Assembly: GCF_014621695.1 (NCBI RefSeq)
Contig: NZ_CP061281.1
Location: 1,798,001-1,862,000 of the forward strand
Origin: Streptomyces xanthii
GTDB lineage: Bacteria; Actinomycetota; Actinomycetes; Streptomycetales; Streptomycetaceae
DNA length: 64,000 bases
Direction: 5' to 3'
The position numbers were made by a program, and so were the translations under genes. Below the pieces are notes generated by a model. The model searched no databases and was not told the origin of the DNA. It saw nothing but the letters and a program-made list of their open reading frames with translations. This document shows positions 41,689-50,561 of this stretch, piece by piece (within the stretch, counting starts at the first letter, position 1; each line of letters begins with the position of its first letter).

Positions 41689-42115
41689 GTCGCTCTCCCC
41701 CTCTGGGTGTATGCGGTGTCTCAGCGCACGTAACGCATGAGAGGCCGGACTTGTGCCCGACCTGAGGCGGAGATTTTGCCTCACATCAAGGTCTGTTACT
41801 CAATCGACACCCAACCGGACTCCTCTTGAGTGATCGGCTTGGGTGGCGAACGGGACCGTACACGGTCCGATCAACGCACCGCACAGGCGCCATCCCGTGT
41901 ACTTCCCGTGATCAGGGCGCCCGAAAACCCGGATTTTCCCGGCTTTCCGAAGGCCCGTGCGCTCACAGAGCGTGGATGGCCGGAAATTCGCCCATGTGAT
42001 CGATCACACACGGACTCCCCGGGTGCAGGTCCCGAAAATTCCGCTAAAAGCGAACTCCTCCAGCGCGTCGGCGGAAGCATGTCAGATCCGCAGGCGCGCC
42101 GCACATCGAACGCCT
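41689..42115. other. 427-nt spacer between DUF4193 and cutS
   Basis: No conserved protein seen; the possible frames look like shadow translations. It holds a 7-bp inverted repeat GGACCGT-AC-ACGGTCC at 41853-41868, and several AT-richer segments (GATTTTGCCTCACATC, GGTCTGTTACTC) suitable for the DUF4193 promoter. The rest has no repeat or riboswitch that I recognise. Confidence 0.6.
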
Positions 42116-43357
42116 CTAGATCGGCAGGGTGACGCGCATCACGAGCCCACCCACCTCGCGGGGTGTGGCGGTGATCCGGCCGCCGTGCGCCCGGGCCACG
42201 GACCGGGCGATGGACAGACCGAGGCCCACTCCCTTGTCGCTGCCGGTGCGCTCGGTGCGCAGCCGTCGGAACGGCTCGAAGAGGTTGTCGATCTCGTACG
42301 CGGGGACGACGGGGCCCGTGTTGGCCACGACGAGGACCGCCTGGCCGTGCTGGGCCTCGGTGTCGACCTGGACCCAGCCGCCCTCGCGGACGTTGTACCG
42401 GATCGCGTTCTGCACCAGGTTCAGCGCGATGCGCTCCAGGAGTACGCCGTTGCCCTGGACGACCGCCTCCTTGCGCTCCCCGCGGATCTCCACGCCCTTC
42501 TCGTCGGCCTCGGCCCGGGCCTGGTCGATCGCCTGCGAGGCGACCTCCGCCAGGTCCACGGGCTTGCGCTCGACGATCTGGTTGTCGCTGCGGGCGAGCA
42601 GGAGCAGGCCCTCCACGAGCTGCTCACTGCGCTCGTTGGTCGCGAGGAGTGTCTTGCCGAGCTGCTGGAGCTCCACGGGGGCGCCGGGATCGGAGAGGTG
42701 GACCTCCAGGAGGGTGCGGTTGATCGCCAGGGGCGTGCGCAGCTCGTGCGACGCGTTCCCCACGAAGCGCTGCTGGGCCGTGAAGGCCCGCTCCAGGCGG
42801 TCGAGCATCTCGTCGAAGGTGTCGGACAGCTCCTTGAGCTCGTCGTCCGGGCCGTCCAGCTCGATGCGGCGCGACAGGTCCGTGCCGGCCACGCGGCGCG
42901 CGGTGCGCGTGATGCGGCCCAGCGGGGACAGCACACGGCCCGCCATCGCGTACCCGAAGGCGAACGCGATGACCGCGAGGCCGAGCAGCGCCATGAGGGA
43001 GCGGCTCAGCAGGACGTCCAGCGCGTGGTTGCGCTGCTGGGCGACGCAGTCGTTCAGCGCGCTGTTCAGCTCGCTGGCCGGGAGCTTGGTGCCGTCCGGA
43101 ATGTTGCAGACGCTGCTGGAGACCGTGCCTTCGACGATCTTGAAGGGGAGCTCGCTGCCCACGTTCAGGGCCTGGGCGGCGAGCAGGTAGATGATCGAGA
43201 GGAGCAGGATGCCCGCGATCAGGAACATGCCGCCGTAGAGCAGCGTGAGCCTTATGCGGATCGTGGGCCGGAGCCAGGGGAAGGGCGGTTCGTCCTTCGC
43301 CCCTGGCTTCCAGGTCGGTTTCGGGGGCGCCGAGGGGGGCGCGGGGGTGGCGGCCAT
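42116..43357 (-). CDS. cutS: Sensor histidine kinase CutS
   Basis: 413 residues. Cytoplasmic start rich in Pro, helix LTLLYGGMFLIAGILLLSIIYLLAA (about 38-62), an extracytoplasmic sensor loop of about 45 residues, second helix LMALLGLAVIAFAFGYAMAG, HAMP, HisKA with His204 (NASHELRTPLAINR), and ATPase (NLVQNAIRYNVREGG, DKGVGLGLSIARSVARAHGG). The loop has exactly two cysteines, Cys84 (VCNIPDG) and Cys104 (LNDCVAQ), suited to a disulfide. I recognise the streptomycete CutS, which has been linked to secretion and extracellular folding stress. Encoded 7 nt after cutR. Confidence 0.9.
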   Translation of the reverse strand: MAATPAPPSAPPKPTWKPGAKDEPPFPWLRPTIRIRLTLLYGGMFLIAGILLLSIIYLLAAQALNVGSELPFKIVEGTVSSSVCNIPDGTKLPASELNSALNDCVAQQRNHALDVLLSRSLMALLGLAVIAFAFGYAMAGRVLSPLGRITRTARRVAGTDLSRRIELDGPDDELKELSDTFDEMLDRLERAFTAQQRFVGNASHELRTPLAINRTLLEVHLSDPGAPVELQQLGKTLLATNERSEQLVEGLLLLARSDNQIVERKPVDLAEVASQAIDQARAEADEKGVEIRGERKEAVVQGNGVLLERIALNLVQNAIRYNVREGGWVQVDTEAQHGQAVLVVANTGPVVPAYEIDNLFEPFRRLRTERTGSDKGVGLGLSIARSVARAHGGRITATPREVGGLVMRVTLPI

Positions 43358-43364
43358 GGAGAAC

Positions 43365-44018
43365 TCAGATCCGGTAGCCCGAGCCGGGCACGGTGACGAT
43401 GACGGCGGGCTCGCCGAGCTTGCGGCGCAGGGTCATGACGGTGACGCGCACGACGTTCGTGAACGGGTCCGTGTTCTCGTCCCAGGCCTTCTCGAGGAGC
43501 TGCTCCGCCGAGACGACGGCGCCCTCGCTGCGCAGCAGGACCTCCAGGACGGCGAACTCCTTGGGCGCGAGCTGGACCTCCTTGCCGTCACGGAAGACCT
43601 CCCGGCGGTTCGGGTCGAGCTTGATGCCGGCGCGCTCCAGGACGGGCGGCAGCGGCACGCTCGTGCGGCGGCCGAGCGCCCGCACGCGGGCTGTCAGCTC
43701 GCTGAACGCGAAGGGCTTGGGGAGGTAGTCGTCGGCGCCCAGCTCCAGGCCCTCCACGCGGTCGCTGACGTCGCCGGAGGCGGTGAGCATCAGGATGCGG
43801 GTGGGCATGCCCAGCTCGACGATCTTGCGGGCGACGTCGTCGCCGTGCACGAGCGGGAGGTCGCGGTCGAGGACGACCACGTCGTAGTCGTTGACGCCGA
43901 TGCGCTCCAGGGCGGCCGCACCGTCGTACACGACGTCGACGGCCATGGCCTCCCGGCGCAGTCCGGTGGCCACCGCATCGGCGAGCAGCTGCTCGTCCTC
44001 GACGACGAGTACGCGCAC
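43365..44018 (-). CDS. cutR: Response regulator CutR
   Basis: 217 residues, the expected CutR length. Receiver with VRVLVVEDEQLLADAV, phosphoacceptor Asp51 (YDVVVLDRDLPLVHGD), TAS and Lys in LTASGDVSD and YLPKPFAFSEL. OmpR-type DNA-binding domain ending LRRKLGEPAVIVTVPGSGYRI. Start GTG at 44018, with AAGGA upstream; a longer frame to 44042 is not needed. It is the first gene of the cutRS operon and controls secretion-stress genes in related species. Confidence 0.92.
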   Translation of the reverse strand: MRVLVVEDEQLLADAVATGLRREAMAVDVVYDGAAALERIGVNDYDVVVLDRDLPLVHGDDVARKIVELGMPTRILMLTASGDVSDRVEGLELGADDYLPKPFAFSELTARVRALGRRTSVPLPPVLERAGIKLDPNRREVFRDGKEVQLAPKEFAVLEVLLRSEGAVVSAEQLLEKAWDENTDPFTNVVRVTVMTLRRKLGEPAVIVTVPGSGYRI

Positions 44019-44345
44019 GTCGCTTGTCCTTCCTCTGGTCACCTGCGGGCAGCGCTCGGGCGCACACGGGCAGGTTCGGTCACGGGGTGTGAGTCACCAT
44101 CCTGCCCCTTTCGGCCATAAACCGGCTGTAAGGCGGTGTGAGGCCCCGGGAATGCCGGTTTTTCTCGTGGGGTTGAGGTTTCCGCGGGAGGAAGCACGGG
44201 GAGGACGGGTTTACACCCGCGATCACGCTTTGTATGTGGCATGCCACGAGCCGCTTCCCGTAAGGCGTTTCGGGACGTGATCGCCCCTTCCACCGGGCAC
44301 ACCCCCGTGCCACCGACCCACGACCCAGGACGAGGGGGCGCAACC

Positions 44346-44510
44346 ATGGACGCATTCACCGCAGGACTTCTGCAGCGCATAAGGGCGGCCGAGACCGACC
44401 TGACGCGGGCGCGCGAGACCGGCGACGACTTCCTTGCCGAGGTCGAGCAGGGCGAGCTGGACGACCTGCGTCGTCTCGCCGCCGAGCACGGCGTGGAGAT
44501 CCACGCCTGA
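44346..44510 (+). CDS. Small 54-residue coiled-coil-like protein
   Basis: MDAFTAGLLQRIRAAETDLTR, then ARETGDDFLAEVEQGELDDLRRLAAEHG and VEIHA. Highly charged and helical with i/i+4 Leu, Ala and Glu pairs, consistent with a short coiled coil. GAGGGGGCG precedes the ATG at about 8 nt. No named family comes to mind. It is convergent with suhB, and a 22-bp terminator follows 30 nt after its stop codon. Confidence 0.75.
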   Translation: MDAFTAGLLQRIRAAETDLTRARETGDDFLAEVEQGELDDLRRLAAEHGVEIHA

Positions 44511-44540
44511 GCGTCAGCGCTTCGCAGTGAACTCAGTGAG

Positions 44541-44600
44541 CACGCGTGAGGGCCCCGGCGCCTGGTTCGATCCAGGCGGGCGCCGGGGCCCTCACGCGTG
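44541..44600. terminator. 22-bp terminator between small gene and suhB
   Basis: Perfect 22-bp stem: arms 44541-44562 and 44579-44600 (start CACGCGTGAGG), with a 16-nt apical region CTGGTTCGATCCAG that itself folds. The long GC stem can stop both convergent genes. One of the most stable hairpins in the window. Confidence 0.92.
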
Positions 44601-44615
44601 TCCTGGGCCGGTGGC

Positions 44616-45431
44616 TCAGTCGTGCCAGGCGCCGAGCGCTTCCAGCCAGGCCTGGAGCGGCTCGAACAGGCCGGGAGGCGCGGCGATCGCGAGCTCGGGC
44701 GACACGGGGACGCCGGGGCGGCCGCCGGTGAGCGCGCCCGCCTCGCGCGCGATGAGCTCTCCGGCGGCGTAGTCCCAGGGATTGAGCCCGCGCTCGTAGT
44801 ACGCGTCGAGCCGGCCCGTGGCGACGTCGCACAGGTCGATGGCCGCGGAGCCGCCGCGCCGGATGTCGCGCACGCGCGGGATCAACTGGCGTACGACGTC
44901 GGCCTGGTGGACGCGGCGTGACTCCAGGTAGCCGAAGCCGGTGCCGACCAGGGCCTGCTCGAAGGGGGGCGCCACGCGCGCGTGGGCGCGGCGGTCGTTC
45001 ACGTACGCGCCCTCACCGAGGACCGCGCGGTAGGTCTCGCCGCGCAGTGGTGCGGCGACGACGCCGACGACGGTCTCGCCGTCCTTGCGGGCGGCGATGG
45101 AGACGGACCAATCGGGGCGCCCGTACAGGTAGTTGACTGTTCCGTCGATGGGGTCGATCACCCATTCGACGCCGGTGGTGCCCTGGGTGGCGGCGCCCTC
45201 CTCGCCGAGCACCCCGTCGTCGGGGCGGCGCTCGGCCAGGTAGTCCGTGATCAGCTTCTCGGAGGCGATGTCCATCTCGGTGACGACGTCGACGGCGCTG
45301 GTCTTGGTGGCGGCGACGCCGAGGTCGGCGGGCCGGCCCTCGCGCAGGAAGACGCCCGCGCGGGCGGCGGCCTCCAGGGCGACGTCGAGCAGTTCTGCGG
45401 TGAGGCCCTCGGGGGCCCTGTCGTCGGTCAC
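44616..45431 (-). CDS. suhB: Inositol monophosphatase SuhB
   Basis: 271 residues of the IMPase fold. Metal ligands in order: VLGEEGAA (Glu-Glu), WVIDPIDGTVNYLYG (Asp-x-Ile-Asp-Gly-Thr), and WDYAAGELIAREAG near the C-terminus. It dephosphorylates inositol-1-phosphate. In bacteria it supplies inositol for phosphatidylinositol or mycothiol; SuhB also acts on rRNA maturation in some species. It occupies the Rv2701c slot of the conserved block. Next gene downstream on the minus strand is a terminator. Confidence 0.95.
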   Translation of the reverse strand: MTDDRAPEGLTAELLDVALEAAARAGVFLREGRPADLGVAATKTSAVDVVTEMDIASEKLITDYLAERRPDDGVLGEEGAATQGTTGVEWVIDPIDGTVNYLYGRPDWSVSIAARKDGETVVGVVAAPLRGETYRAVLGEGAYVNDRRAHARVAPPFEQALVGTGFGYLESRRVHQADVVRQLIPRVRDIRRGGSAAIDLCDVATGRLDAYYERGLNPWDYAAGELIAREAGALTGGRPGVPVSPELAIAAPPGLFEPLQAWLEALGAWHD

Positions 45432-45441
45432 GTGGCCGTCC

Positions 45442-46581
45442 TTACGCGTACGGGCTGTCGGCGCCCGCGGCGGCGGGCTTGGGGGTGCGGGCCGGGCAGC
45501 AGCCCACGGGGCACAGGTCGTGGCTCGCGCCGAGCGCGCCGAGGGCGCAGGGGGTGACCTGCCGGTCGCTCTCCGAGGCGGCCCGCTCCAGGACCAGGTC
45601 GCGCACGGCGGCGGCGAAGCGGGGGTCGGCGCCCACGGTGGCGGAGCGGCGCACGGGCAGGCCGAGCTCGGCGGCCTTGGCGGTGGCCTCGGTGTCGAGG
45701 TCGTAGAGGACCTCCATGTGGTCCGAGACGAACCCGATGGGGGCCATGACGACGGCCGGGACCCCGGCCTCGTGCCGCTCCTCCAGGTGGTCGCAGATGT
45801 CGGGCTCGAGCCAGGGGATGCTCGGGGCGCCGGAGCGGGACTGGTAGACGAGCTGCCAGGGGTGGTCGACGCCCGTCTCCTCGCGCACGGCGTCGGCGAT
45901 CAGCCGCGCGACGTCCAGGTGCTGCTTCACGTACGCGCCGCCGTCCCCGTGGTCCTCGACGGTGCCGGAGGTGTCGGCCGCGGCGGTGGGGATGGAGTGC
46001 GTGGTGAACGCGATGTGGGCGCCGTCGCGCACGTCGTCGGGCAGGTCGGCGAGCGACTTCAGGACGCCGTCCACCATGGGGCGCACGAAGCCCGGGTGGT
46101 TGAAGTAGTGGCGCAGCTTGTCGACGCGCGGCAGCGCCCGGCCCTCGGCCTCCAGGGTGGCGAGCGCGTCCGCCAGGTTCTCCCGGTACTGGCGGCAGCC
46201 CGAGTACGAGGCGTACGCGCTGGTGGCCAGGACGAGGATGCGGCGGTGGCCGGCGGTGGCCATGTCGCGCAGGACGTCGGTCAGGTAGGGCGACCAGTTC
46301 CTGTTCCCCCAGTACACCGGGAGGTCCAGGCCGTGGTCGGCGAAGTCCTTGCGCAGGGCGTCGAGCAGGGCCCTGTTCTGCTCGTTGATGGGGCTGACGC
46401 CACCGAACCGGAAGTAGTGCTGTCCGACCTCCTTGAGCCGCTCCTTGGGGATGCCGCGGCCCTTCGTCACGTTCTCCAGGAACGGGACGACGTCGTCAGG
46501 GCCTTCGGGGCCGCCGAAGGAGAGCAGCAGCAGGGCGTCGTAGGGGCGGGCGTCCGGGGTGGCAGCGTGCGCGTCTGGCAT
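45442..46581 (-). CDS. cpfC: Coproporphyrin ferrochelatase with C-terminal Cys cluster
   Basis: 379 residues of the ferrochelatase fold: [59 protein letters not shown] with the metal-binding His, and [19 protein letters not shown]. The end ([22 protein letters not shown]) supplies the cysteines that hold the [2Fe-2S] cluster of actinobacterial enzymes. Actinobacteria use the coproporphyrin route, so the substrate is coproporphyrin III (called hemH in older annotation). The start [10 protein letters not shown] at 46581 is preferred to a longer frame. It is 10 nt from suhB. Confidence 0.92.
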   Translation of the reverse strand: MPDAHAATPDARPYDALLLLSFGGPEGPDDVVPFLENVTKGRGIPKERLKEVGQHYFRFGGVSPINEQNRALLDALRKDFADHGLDLPVYWGNRNWSPYLTDVLRDMATAGHRRILVLATSAYASYSGCRQYRENLADALATLEAEGRALPRVDKLRHYFNHPGFVRPMVDGVLKSLADLPDDVRDGAHIAFTTHSIPTAAADTSGTVEDHGDGGAYVKQHLDVARLIADAVREETGVDHPWQLVYQSRSGAPSIPWLEPDICDHLEERHEAGVPAVVMAPIGFVSDHMEVLYDLDTEATAKAAELGLPVRRSATVGADPRFAAAVRDLVLERAASESDRQVTPCALGALGASHDLCPVGCCPARTPKPAAAGADSPYA

Positions 46582-46742
46582 GGCTTCGATCCTGCCACCC
46601 GCCACCGACAGGCGGGGAACCGCCATGCCACCGCTCCGTGACACGCGTAAGCTGTATCAGCTGCACTTACGCCTTACCCCTTACGTCCGGCCCCGCCGAG
46701 CCGCGCTGCGGTGTGCCTGGACGACGCCTGACCGGAGTCGAG

Positions 46743-47996
46743 TTGCCCAGCCCGTACCGCGCCATTTTCGCCCTCCCCGGCACCAAGAGCTTCTCGGTGG
46801 CCGGGTTCCTGGGCCGGATGCCCCTGTCGATGATGGGCATCGGGATCGTCACGATGATCTCGCAGCTGACCGGGCGTTACGGGCTCGCGGGAGCCCTGTC
46901 GGCGACCGTCGCGCTGTCGGCGGCGGCCATCGGCCCGCAGATCTCACGGCTCGTGGACCGGCACGGGCAGCGCCGGGTGCTGCGCCCGGTCACGCTGGTG
47001 TCCCTGGTGGCGGCCGCGGCGCTCCTGTTGTGCGCGAAGTACGCGGCGCCGGACTGGACGCTCTTCGTGAGCTGCGCGTTCATCGGCTGTGTGCCGAGCG
47101 TCGGGTCGATGATCCGGGCCCGGTGGGCGTCGCTGTACTCGGAGACGCCGCGGCAGCTGCACACCGCGTACTCGTTCGAGTCGGTCATCGACGAAGTGTG
47201 CTTCATCTTCGGGCCGATCATCTCGATCGGTCTGTCCACCGCCTGGTTCCCGGAGGCGGGCCCTCTCCTGGCGGCGTGTTTCCTCGCGGTCGGCGTCTTC
47301 TGGCTGACCGCCCAGCGGGCCACGGAGCCCACGCCGCACCCGCGCGAACAGCACAACGGCGGTTCGGCGCTCCGCGCGGGCGGCCTGCAGGTGCTGGTGG
47401 CCACCTTCGTGGCGACGGGCGCGATCTTCGGGGCGGTCGACGTGGTGACGGTGGCCTTCGCCGAGGAGCGCGGGCACAAGTCGATGGCCAGTGTCGTGCT
47501 CGCCCTGTACGCGGCCGGGTCCTGTCTCGCGGGCGCCCTCTTCGGGCTGCTGCACTTCAAGGGGGCTCCCGCCCGCAGGTGGCTGGTGGGAGTCGTCGCG
47601 ATGGCCGTGAGTATGATCCCCCTCCAACTGGTCGGGGGCCTGCCGTTCCTGGCCGTGGCGCTCTTCGTTGCGGGCCTGTCCGTCGCACCGACGATGATCA
47701 CGACGATGGCCCTCGTCGAACAGCACGTACCACGCGCGAAACTGACCGAGGGCATGACCTGGGTGAGCACCGGACTCGCGGTCGGTGTCGCGCTCGGTTC
47801 CTCCGCGGCCGGCTGGGTGATCGACGCCGCCGGCGCGAAGGCCGGGTACGGGGTGCCCGGAGTCTCGGGCGCCGTCGCGGTCGTCGTCGCGCTCCTCGGC
47901 TATCGCCGGCTGCAGCAGCCGGTTCCGCAGCGGGGAGGGACTTCCGATGAGCACGGCGCAGACGGGCAGCACGAAGAGCGGCGAAGCGTGGCGTAA
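46743..47996 (+). CDS. MFS transporter, possible sugar or drug exporter
   Basis: 417 residues with twelve predicted membrane helices. The A-motif loop between helices 2 and 3 is RLVDRHGQRRVL. There is a long cytoplasmic loop in the centre (TEPTPHPREQHNGGSAL). Substrate unknown; the coupled sugar-lactone oxidase suggests a polyol, sugar acid or related compound, as inference. Starts at TTG (46743) with GGAG 5 nt upstream. Its last 50 nt overlap the next gene in another frame (47947-47996). It is divergent from cpfC. Confidence 0.87.
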   Translation: MPSPYRAIFALPGTKSFSVAGFLGRMPLSMMGIGIVTMISQLTGRYGLAGALSATVALSAAAIGPQISRLVDRHGQRRVLRPVTLVSLVAAAALLLCAKYAAPDWTLFVSCAFIGCVPSVGSMIRARWASLYSETPRQLHTAYSFESVIDEVCFIFGPIISIGLSTAWFPEAGPLLAACFLAVGVFWLTAQRATEPTPHPREQHNGGSALRAGGLQVLVATFVATGAIFGAVDVVTVAFAEERGHKSMASVVLALYAAGSCLAGALFGLLHFKGAPARRWLVGVVAMAVSMIPLQLVGGLPFLAVALFVAGLSVAPTMITTMALVEQHVPRAKLTEGMTWVSTGLAVGVALGSSAAGWVIDAAGAKAGYGVPGVSGAVAVVVALLGYRRLQQPVPQRGGTSDEHGADGQHEERRSVA

Positions 47997-49275
47997 CTGG
48001 GCGGGGAACGTCGTCTCCCGCCCGGTGCGCGAGGTGACGCCCGCCTCGGTCGAGGAACTGACCGAGGCCGTGCGCCGGGCCGCCGAGGACGGCCTGAAGG
48101 TGAAGGCCGTCGGCACCGGTCACTCGTTCACCGCGGCAGCCGCTACCGACGGGGTGTTGATCCGCCCTCAACTGTTGACGGGCATCCGCGGCATCGACCG
48201 GGAGAACGGCACGGTCACCGTCGAGGCCGGCACTCCGCTCAAGAGGCTCAACATGGCCCTGGCGCGCGAGGGTCTGTCGCTCACGAACATGGGCGACATC
48301 ATGGAGCAGACCGTCTCCGGGGCGACGAGCACCGGCACGCACGGCACGGGCCGCGACTCGGCCTCGATCTCGGCGCAGATCAAGGGCCTCGAGCTGGTCA
48401 CGGCGAGCGGCGAACTGCTGACCTGCTCCGAGAAGGAGAATCCCGAGGTCTTCGCGGCCGCGCGGCTCGGCATCGGCGCGCTCGGCATCGTCACGGCCCT
48501 CACCTTCGCCGTGGAGCCGCTCTTCCTGCTCACCGCGCGCGAGGAGCCGATGGCGTTCGACCGCGTCCTCGCCGACTTCGACGAGCTCCACGCGGAGAAC
48601 GAGCACTTCGAGTTCTACTGGTTCCCGCACACGGGCAACTGCAACACCAAGCGCAACAACCGCAGCGCGGGCCCGGAGGCCCCGGTGTCGAGGGTGAGCG
48701 GCTTCGTCGAGGACGAGCTGCTGTCCAACGGCCTGTTCCAGGTGGTCAATTCGATCGGCCGCGCCGTGCCCGCCACGATCCCGGCGATCGCCAAGATCTC
48801 CAGCAAGGCCCTGTCGGCCCGGACGTACACGGACATTCCCTACAAGGTCTTCACATCCCCGCGCCGGGTCCGCTTCGTGGAGATGGAGTACGCGGTTCCG
48901 CGCGCGGCCCTGGTGGACACGCTGCGCGAGCTGAAGTCCATGGTGGACCGCTCGAACCTGCGGATCAGCTTCCCCGTCGAGGTGCGCACGGCCCCGGCCG
49001 ACGACATCACGCTGTCGACGGCGTCCGGCCGGGACAGCGCGTACATCGCGGTCCACATGTACAAGGGCACCCCGTACCAGCGGTACTTCACGGCCGCGGA
49101 GCAGATCTTCACGGCCCATGAGGGGCGCCCGCACTGGGGCAAGGTGCACACGCGCGACGCCGAATACTTCGCGTCGGTGTACCCGCGCTTCGGCGAGTTC
49201 ACGGCGCTGCGCGACCGGCTCGACCCGGACCGTCGGTTCGGCAACGCCTACCTGCGCCGGGTCCTGGGCGACTGA
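47947..49275 (+). CDS. D-arabinono-1,4-lactone oxidase family flavoprotein
   Basis: 442 residues. FAD-binding PCMH domain with TGHSFTAAAATDGVLI, where the GTGHSF His fits a covalent 8-alpha-histidyl FAD link, followed by GDIMEQTVSGATSTGTHGTGRDSASI. The C-terminal ALO domain has FYWFPHTGNCNTKRNN, then VEVRTAPADDITLSTASGRDSAYIAVHMYKG and HWGKVHT. It oxidises an aldono-lactone or alditol with oxygen as acceptor in the family. The first 50 nt lie inside the MFS gene's end in a different frame. Start ATG 47947 with GGGAGGG upstream. Confidence 0.88.
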   Translation: MSTAQTGSTKSGEAWRNWAGNVVSRPVREVTPASVEELTEAVRRAAEDGLKVKAVGTGHSFTAAAATDGVLIRPQLLTGIRGIDRENGTVTVEAGTPLKRLNMALAREGLSLTNMGDIMEQTVSGATSTGTHGTGRDSASISAQIKGLELVTASGELLTCSEKENPEVFAAARLGIGALGIVTALTFAVEPLFLLTAREEPMAFDRVLADFDELHAENEHFEFYWFPHTGNCNTKRNNRSAGPEAPVSRVSGFVEDELLSNGLFQVVNSIGRAVPATIPAIAKISSKALSARTYTDIPYKVFTSPRRVRFVEMEYAVPRAALVDTLRELKSMVDRSNLRISFPVEVRTAPADDITLSTASGRDSAYIAVHMYKGTPYQRYFTAAEQIFTAHEGRPHWGKVHTRDAEYFASVYPRFGEFTALRDRLDPDRRFGNAYLRRVLGD

Positions 49276-49295
49276 CGACGCGGCCGGCCCGCCCC

Positions 49296-50561
49296 CTACT
49301 GGGCGGCCGGCTGTCCCCCGGCGCCGGCGGCGCCCTCGGCGGCTCCGGTGGCCGAGCCCTCGTCGCCCGTACCGGATCCCGCGCTCTGCGACGGGGTGGG
49401 CGTGGGCGTCGGGCTCGTGGAGGCGCCCTCGTCGCCGGAGCCCGCCCCCGGGTCCGTACCGGAGTCGTCGCCCGAGCCGGTGCCCGTGCCGGCTCCGGTG
49501 TCCGGGTCGGTGCCGCCCCCCTTGCCGGTGCTGCCGCTCGGCGACGGGTCGGCCGTGCCGTCCTGGGCCGCACCGCCGTCCTGCTGCCGCGTGCTGTCCT
49601 CGGTGCCGGTGCTGCTGCCGTCGGACGGTCGCGTGGACGTGCCGGGCGCGGGGGTGTCGTCGCCGGAGGACTTCCCATGGCCGGTGAAGGCGTCGCGGAA
49701 CGTGGTGCTCCCGCTGTCTCCGTTGAAGCTGTGGCCGGACACGAGCTCGTACGTGGTGATGCCGCCCATGGTGACGCCGAACACGAGTGCGGCGGCGATC
49801 AACGGCCGCTTCCAGCTCTTGACGCGGGAGCGGTGAACCGTGCCCTCGGTGAAATCGTCGCCCGTGCCCGCGAGCTCCGGCTCGGCGGGAGAGAGCGGGC
49901 CGGACGGGTCGTACGGGCCGGCGTCGGCGGTCCTGAGCAGGCGGGTCGCCTCGTCGACGGGGCTCGCGGCCAAAAGCTGGGTGCGCTCCGGGTCTGCCGT
50001 GCCGAGCAGCCGCGTCCGTTCCGGATCGCTCTCGGGGTCGTCGGGCAGGAGATCGGCGACGGCTCCGGTGTCGAGGATCCGGGTGCCGTCCTCGTCGGCC
50101 GGCCAGGCGTCGTCGTCCGCGCCGGAGGGGCGGCCCCAGGTCGTGGTGGTGGGCAGCACACCGGCGGCGGACTGCGGGACGCCGGTCGCGACGGCCTTCT
50201 TGGAGGTCATGACCTGCGTCGCGTCCATGGAGGCGTCGGAGCGGAAGGTCCGGGGCACCGGACGCCCTTCCGCGGTGACGGGGACCTGACGGCCCTTCGG
50301 CTTCGTCTGGACCGCGGCGTCACGTATCTGCTCGCCGGTCCGCTTGAAGAAGTGCTGGAACACGGTGCCTCCGCAGGTCGCGAGGGCACTCACGACACCG
50401 GCGCCGAGGATCGTCCCGTAGACACCGAAGCTGGAGGCGAGTTTCGCGGCCACGACGGCGGCGACCGCACTGCCCGCCACCTGAGGCACGCTCAGATCCA
50501 GCCGCTTCTTCTCCTTGACCTCGTCCTGACCGTCCTTGGAGTTCTCCGGCTTCTCGCCCAT
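49296..50561 (-). CDS. Membrane protein with TRLL-type repeats and Ser/Gly-rich outer domain
   Basis: 421 residues, not a named family I know. Layout: charged start (GEKPENSKDGQDEVKEKKRLDL); two hydrophobic segments (VAGSAVAAVVAAKLASSFGVYGTILGAGVVSALATCGGTVF); a cytosolic stretch with repeats GTRILDTG, RTRLLGTAD, RTQLLAAS and ATRLLRTAD; helix RPLIAAALVFGVTMGGITTYE; then about 180 residues rich in Ser, Gly, Thr, Asp and Pro, probably outside. The TRLL/TQLL repeats resemble phospho-threonine docking sites of bacterial Ser/Thr kinase substrates (inference). It is divergent from sepH. Confidence 0.75.
   Translation of the reverse strand: MGEKPENSKDGQDEVKEKKRLDLSVPQVAGSAVAAVVAAKLASSFGVYGTILGAGVVSALATCGGTVFQHFFKRTGEQIRDAAVQTKPKGRQVPVTAEGRPVPRTFRSDASMDATQVMTSKKAVATGVPQSAAGVLPTTTTWGRPSGADDDAWPADEDGTRILDTGAVADLLPDDPESDPERTRLLGTADPERTQLLAASPVDEATRLLRTADAGPYDPSGPLSPAEPELAGTGDDFTEGTVHRSRVKSWKRPLIAAALVFGVTMGGITTYELVSGHSFNGDSGSTTFRDAFTGHGKSSGDDTPAPGTSTRPSDGSSTGTEDSTRQQDGGAAQDGTADPSPSGSTGKGGGTDPDTGAGTGTGSGDDSGTDPGAGSGDEGASTSPTPTPTPSQSAGSGTGDEGSATGAAEGAAGAGGQPAAQ

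Noticed and set aside
44563..44578. T-arm-like CTGGTTCGATCCAG, also GGTTCGAATC at 16268
   Set aside because: No acceptor, D or anticodon stems can be built around either; the first is the loop of a terminator.
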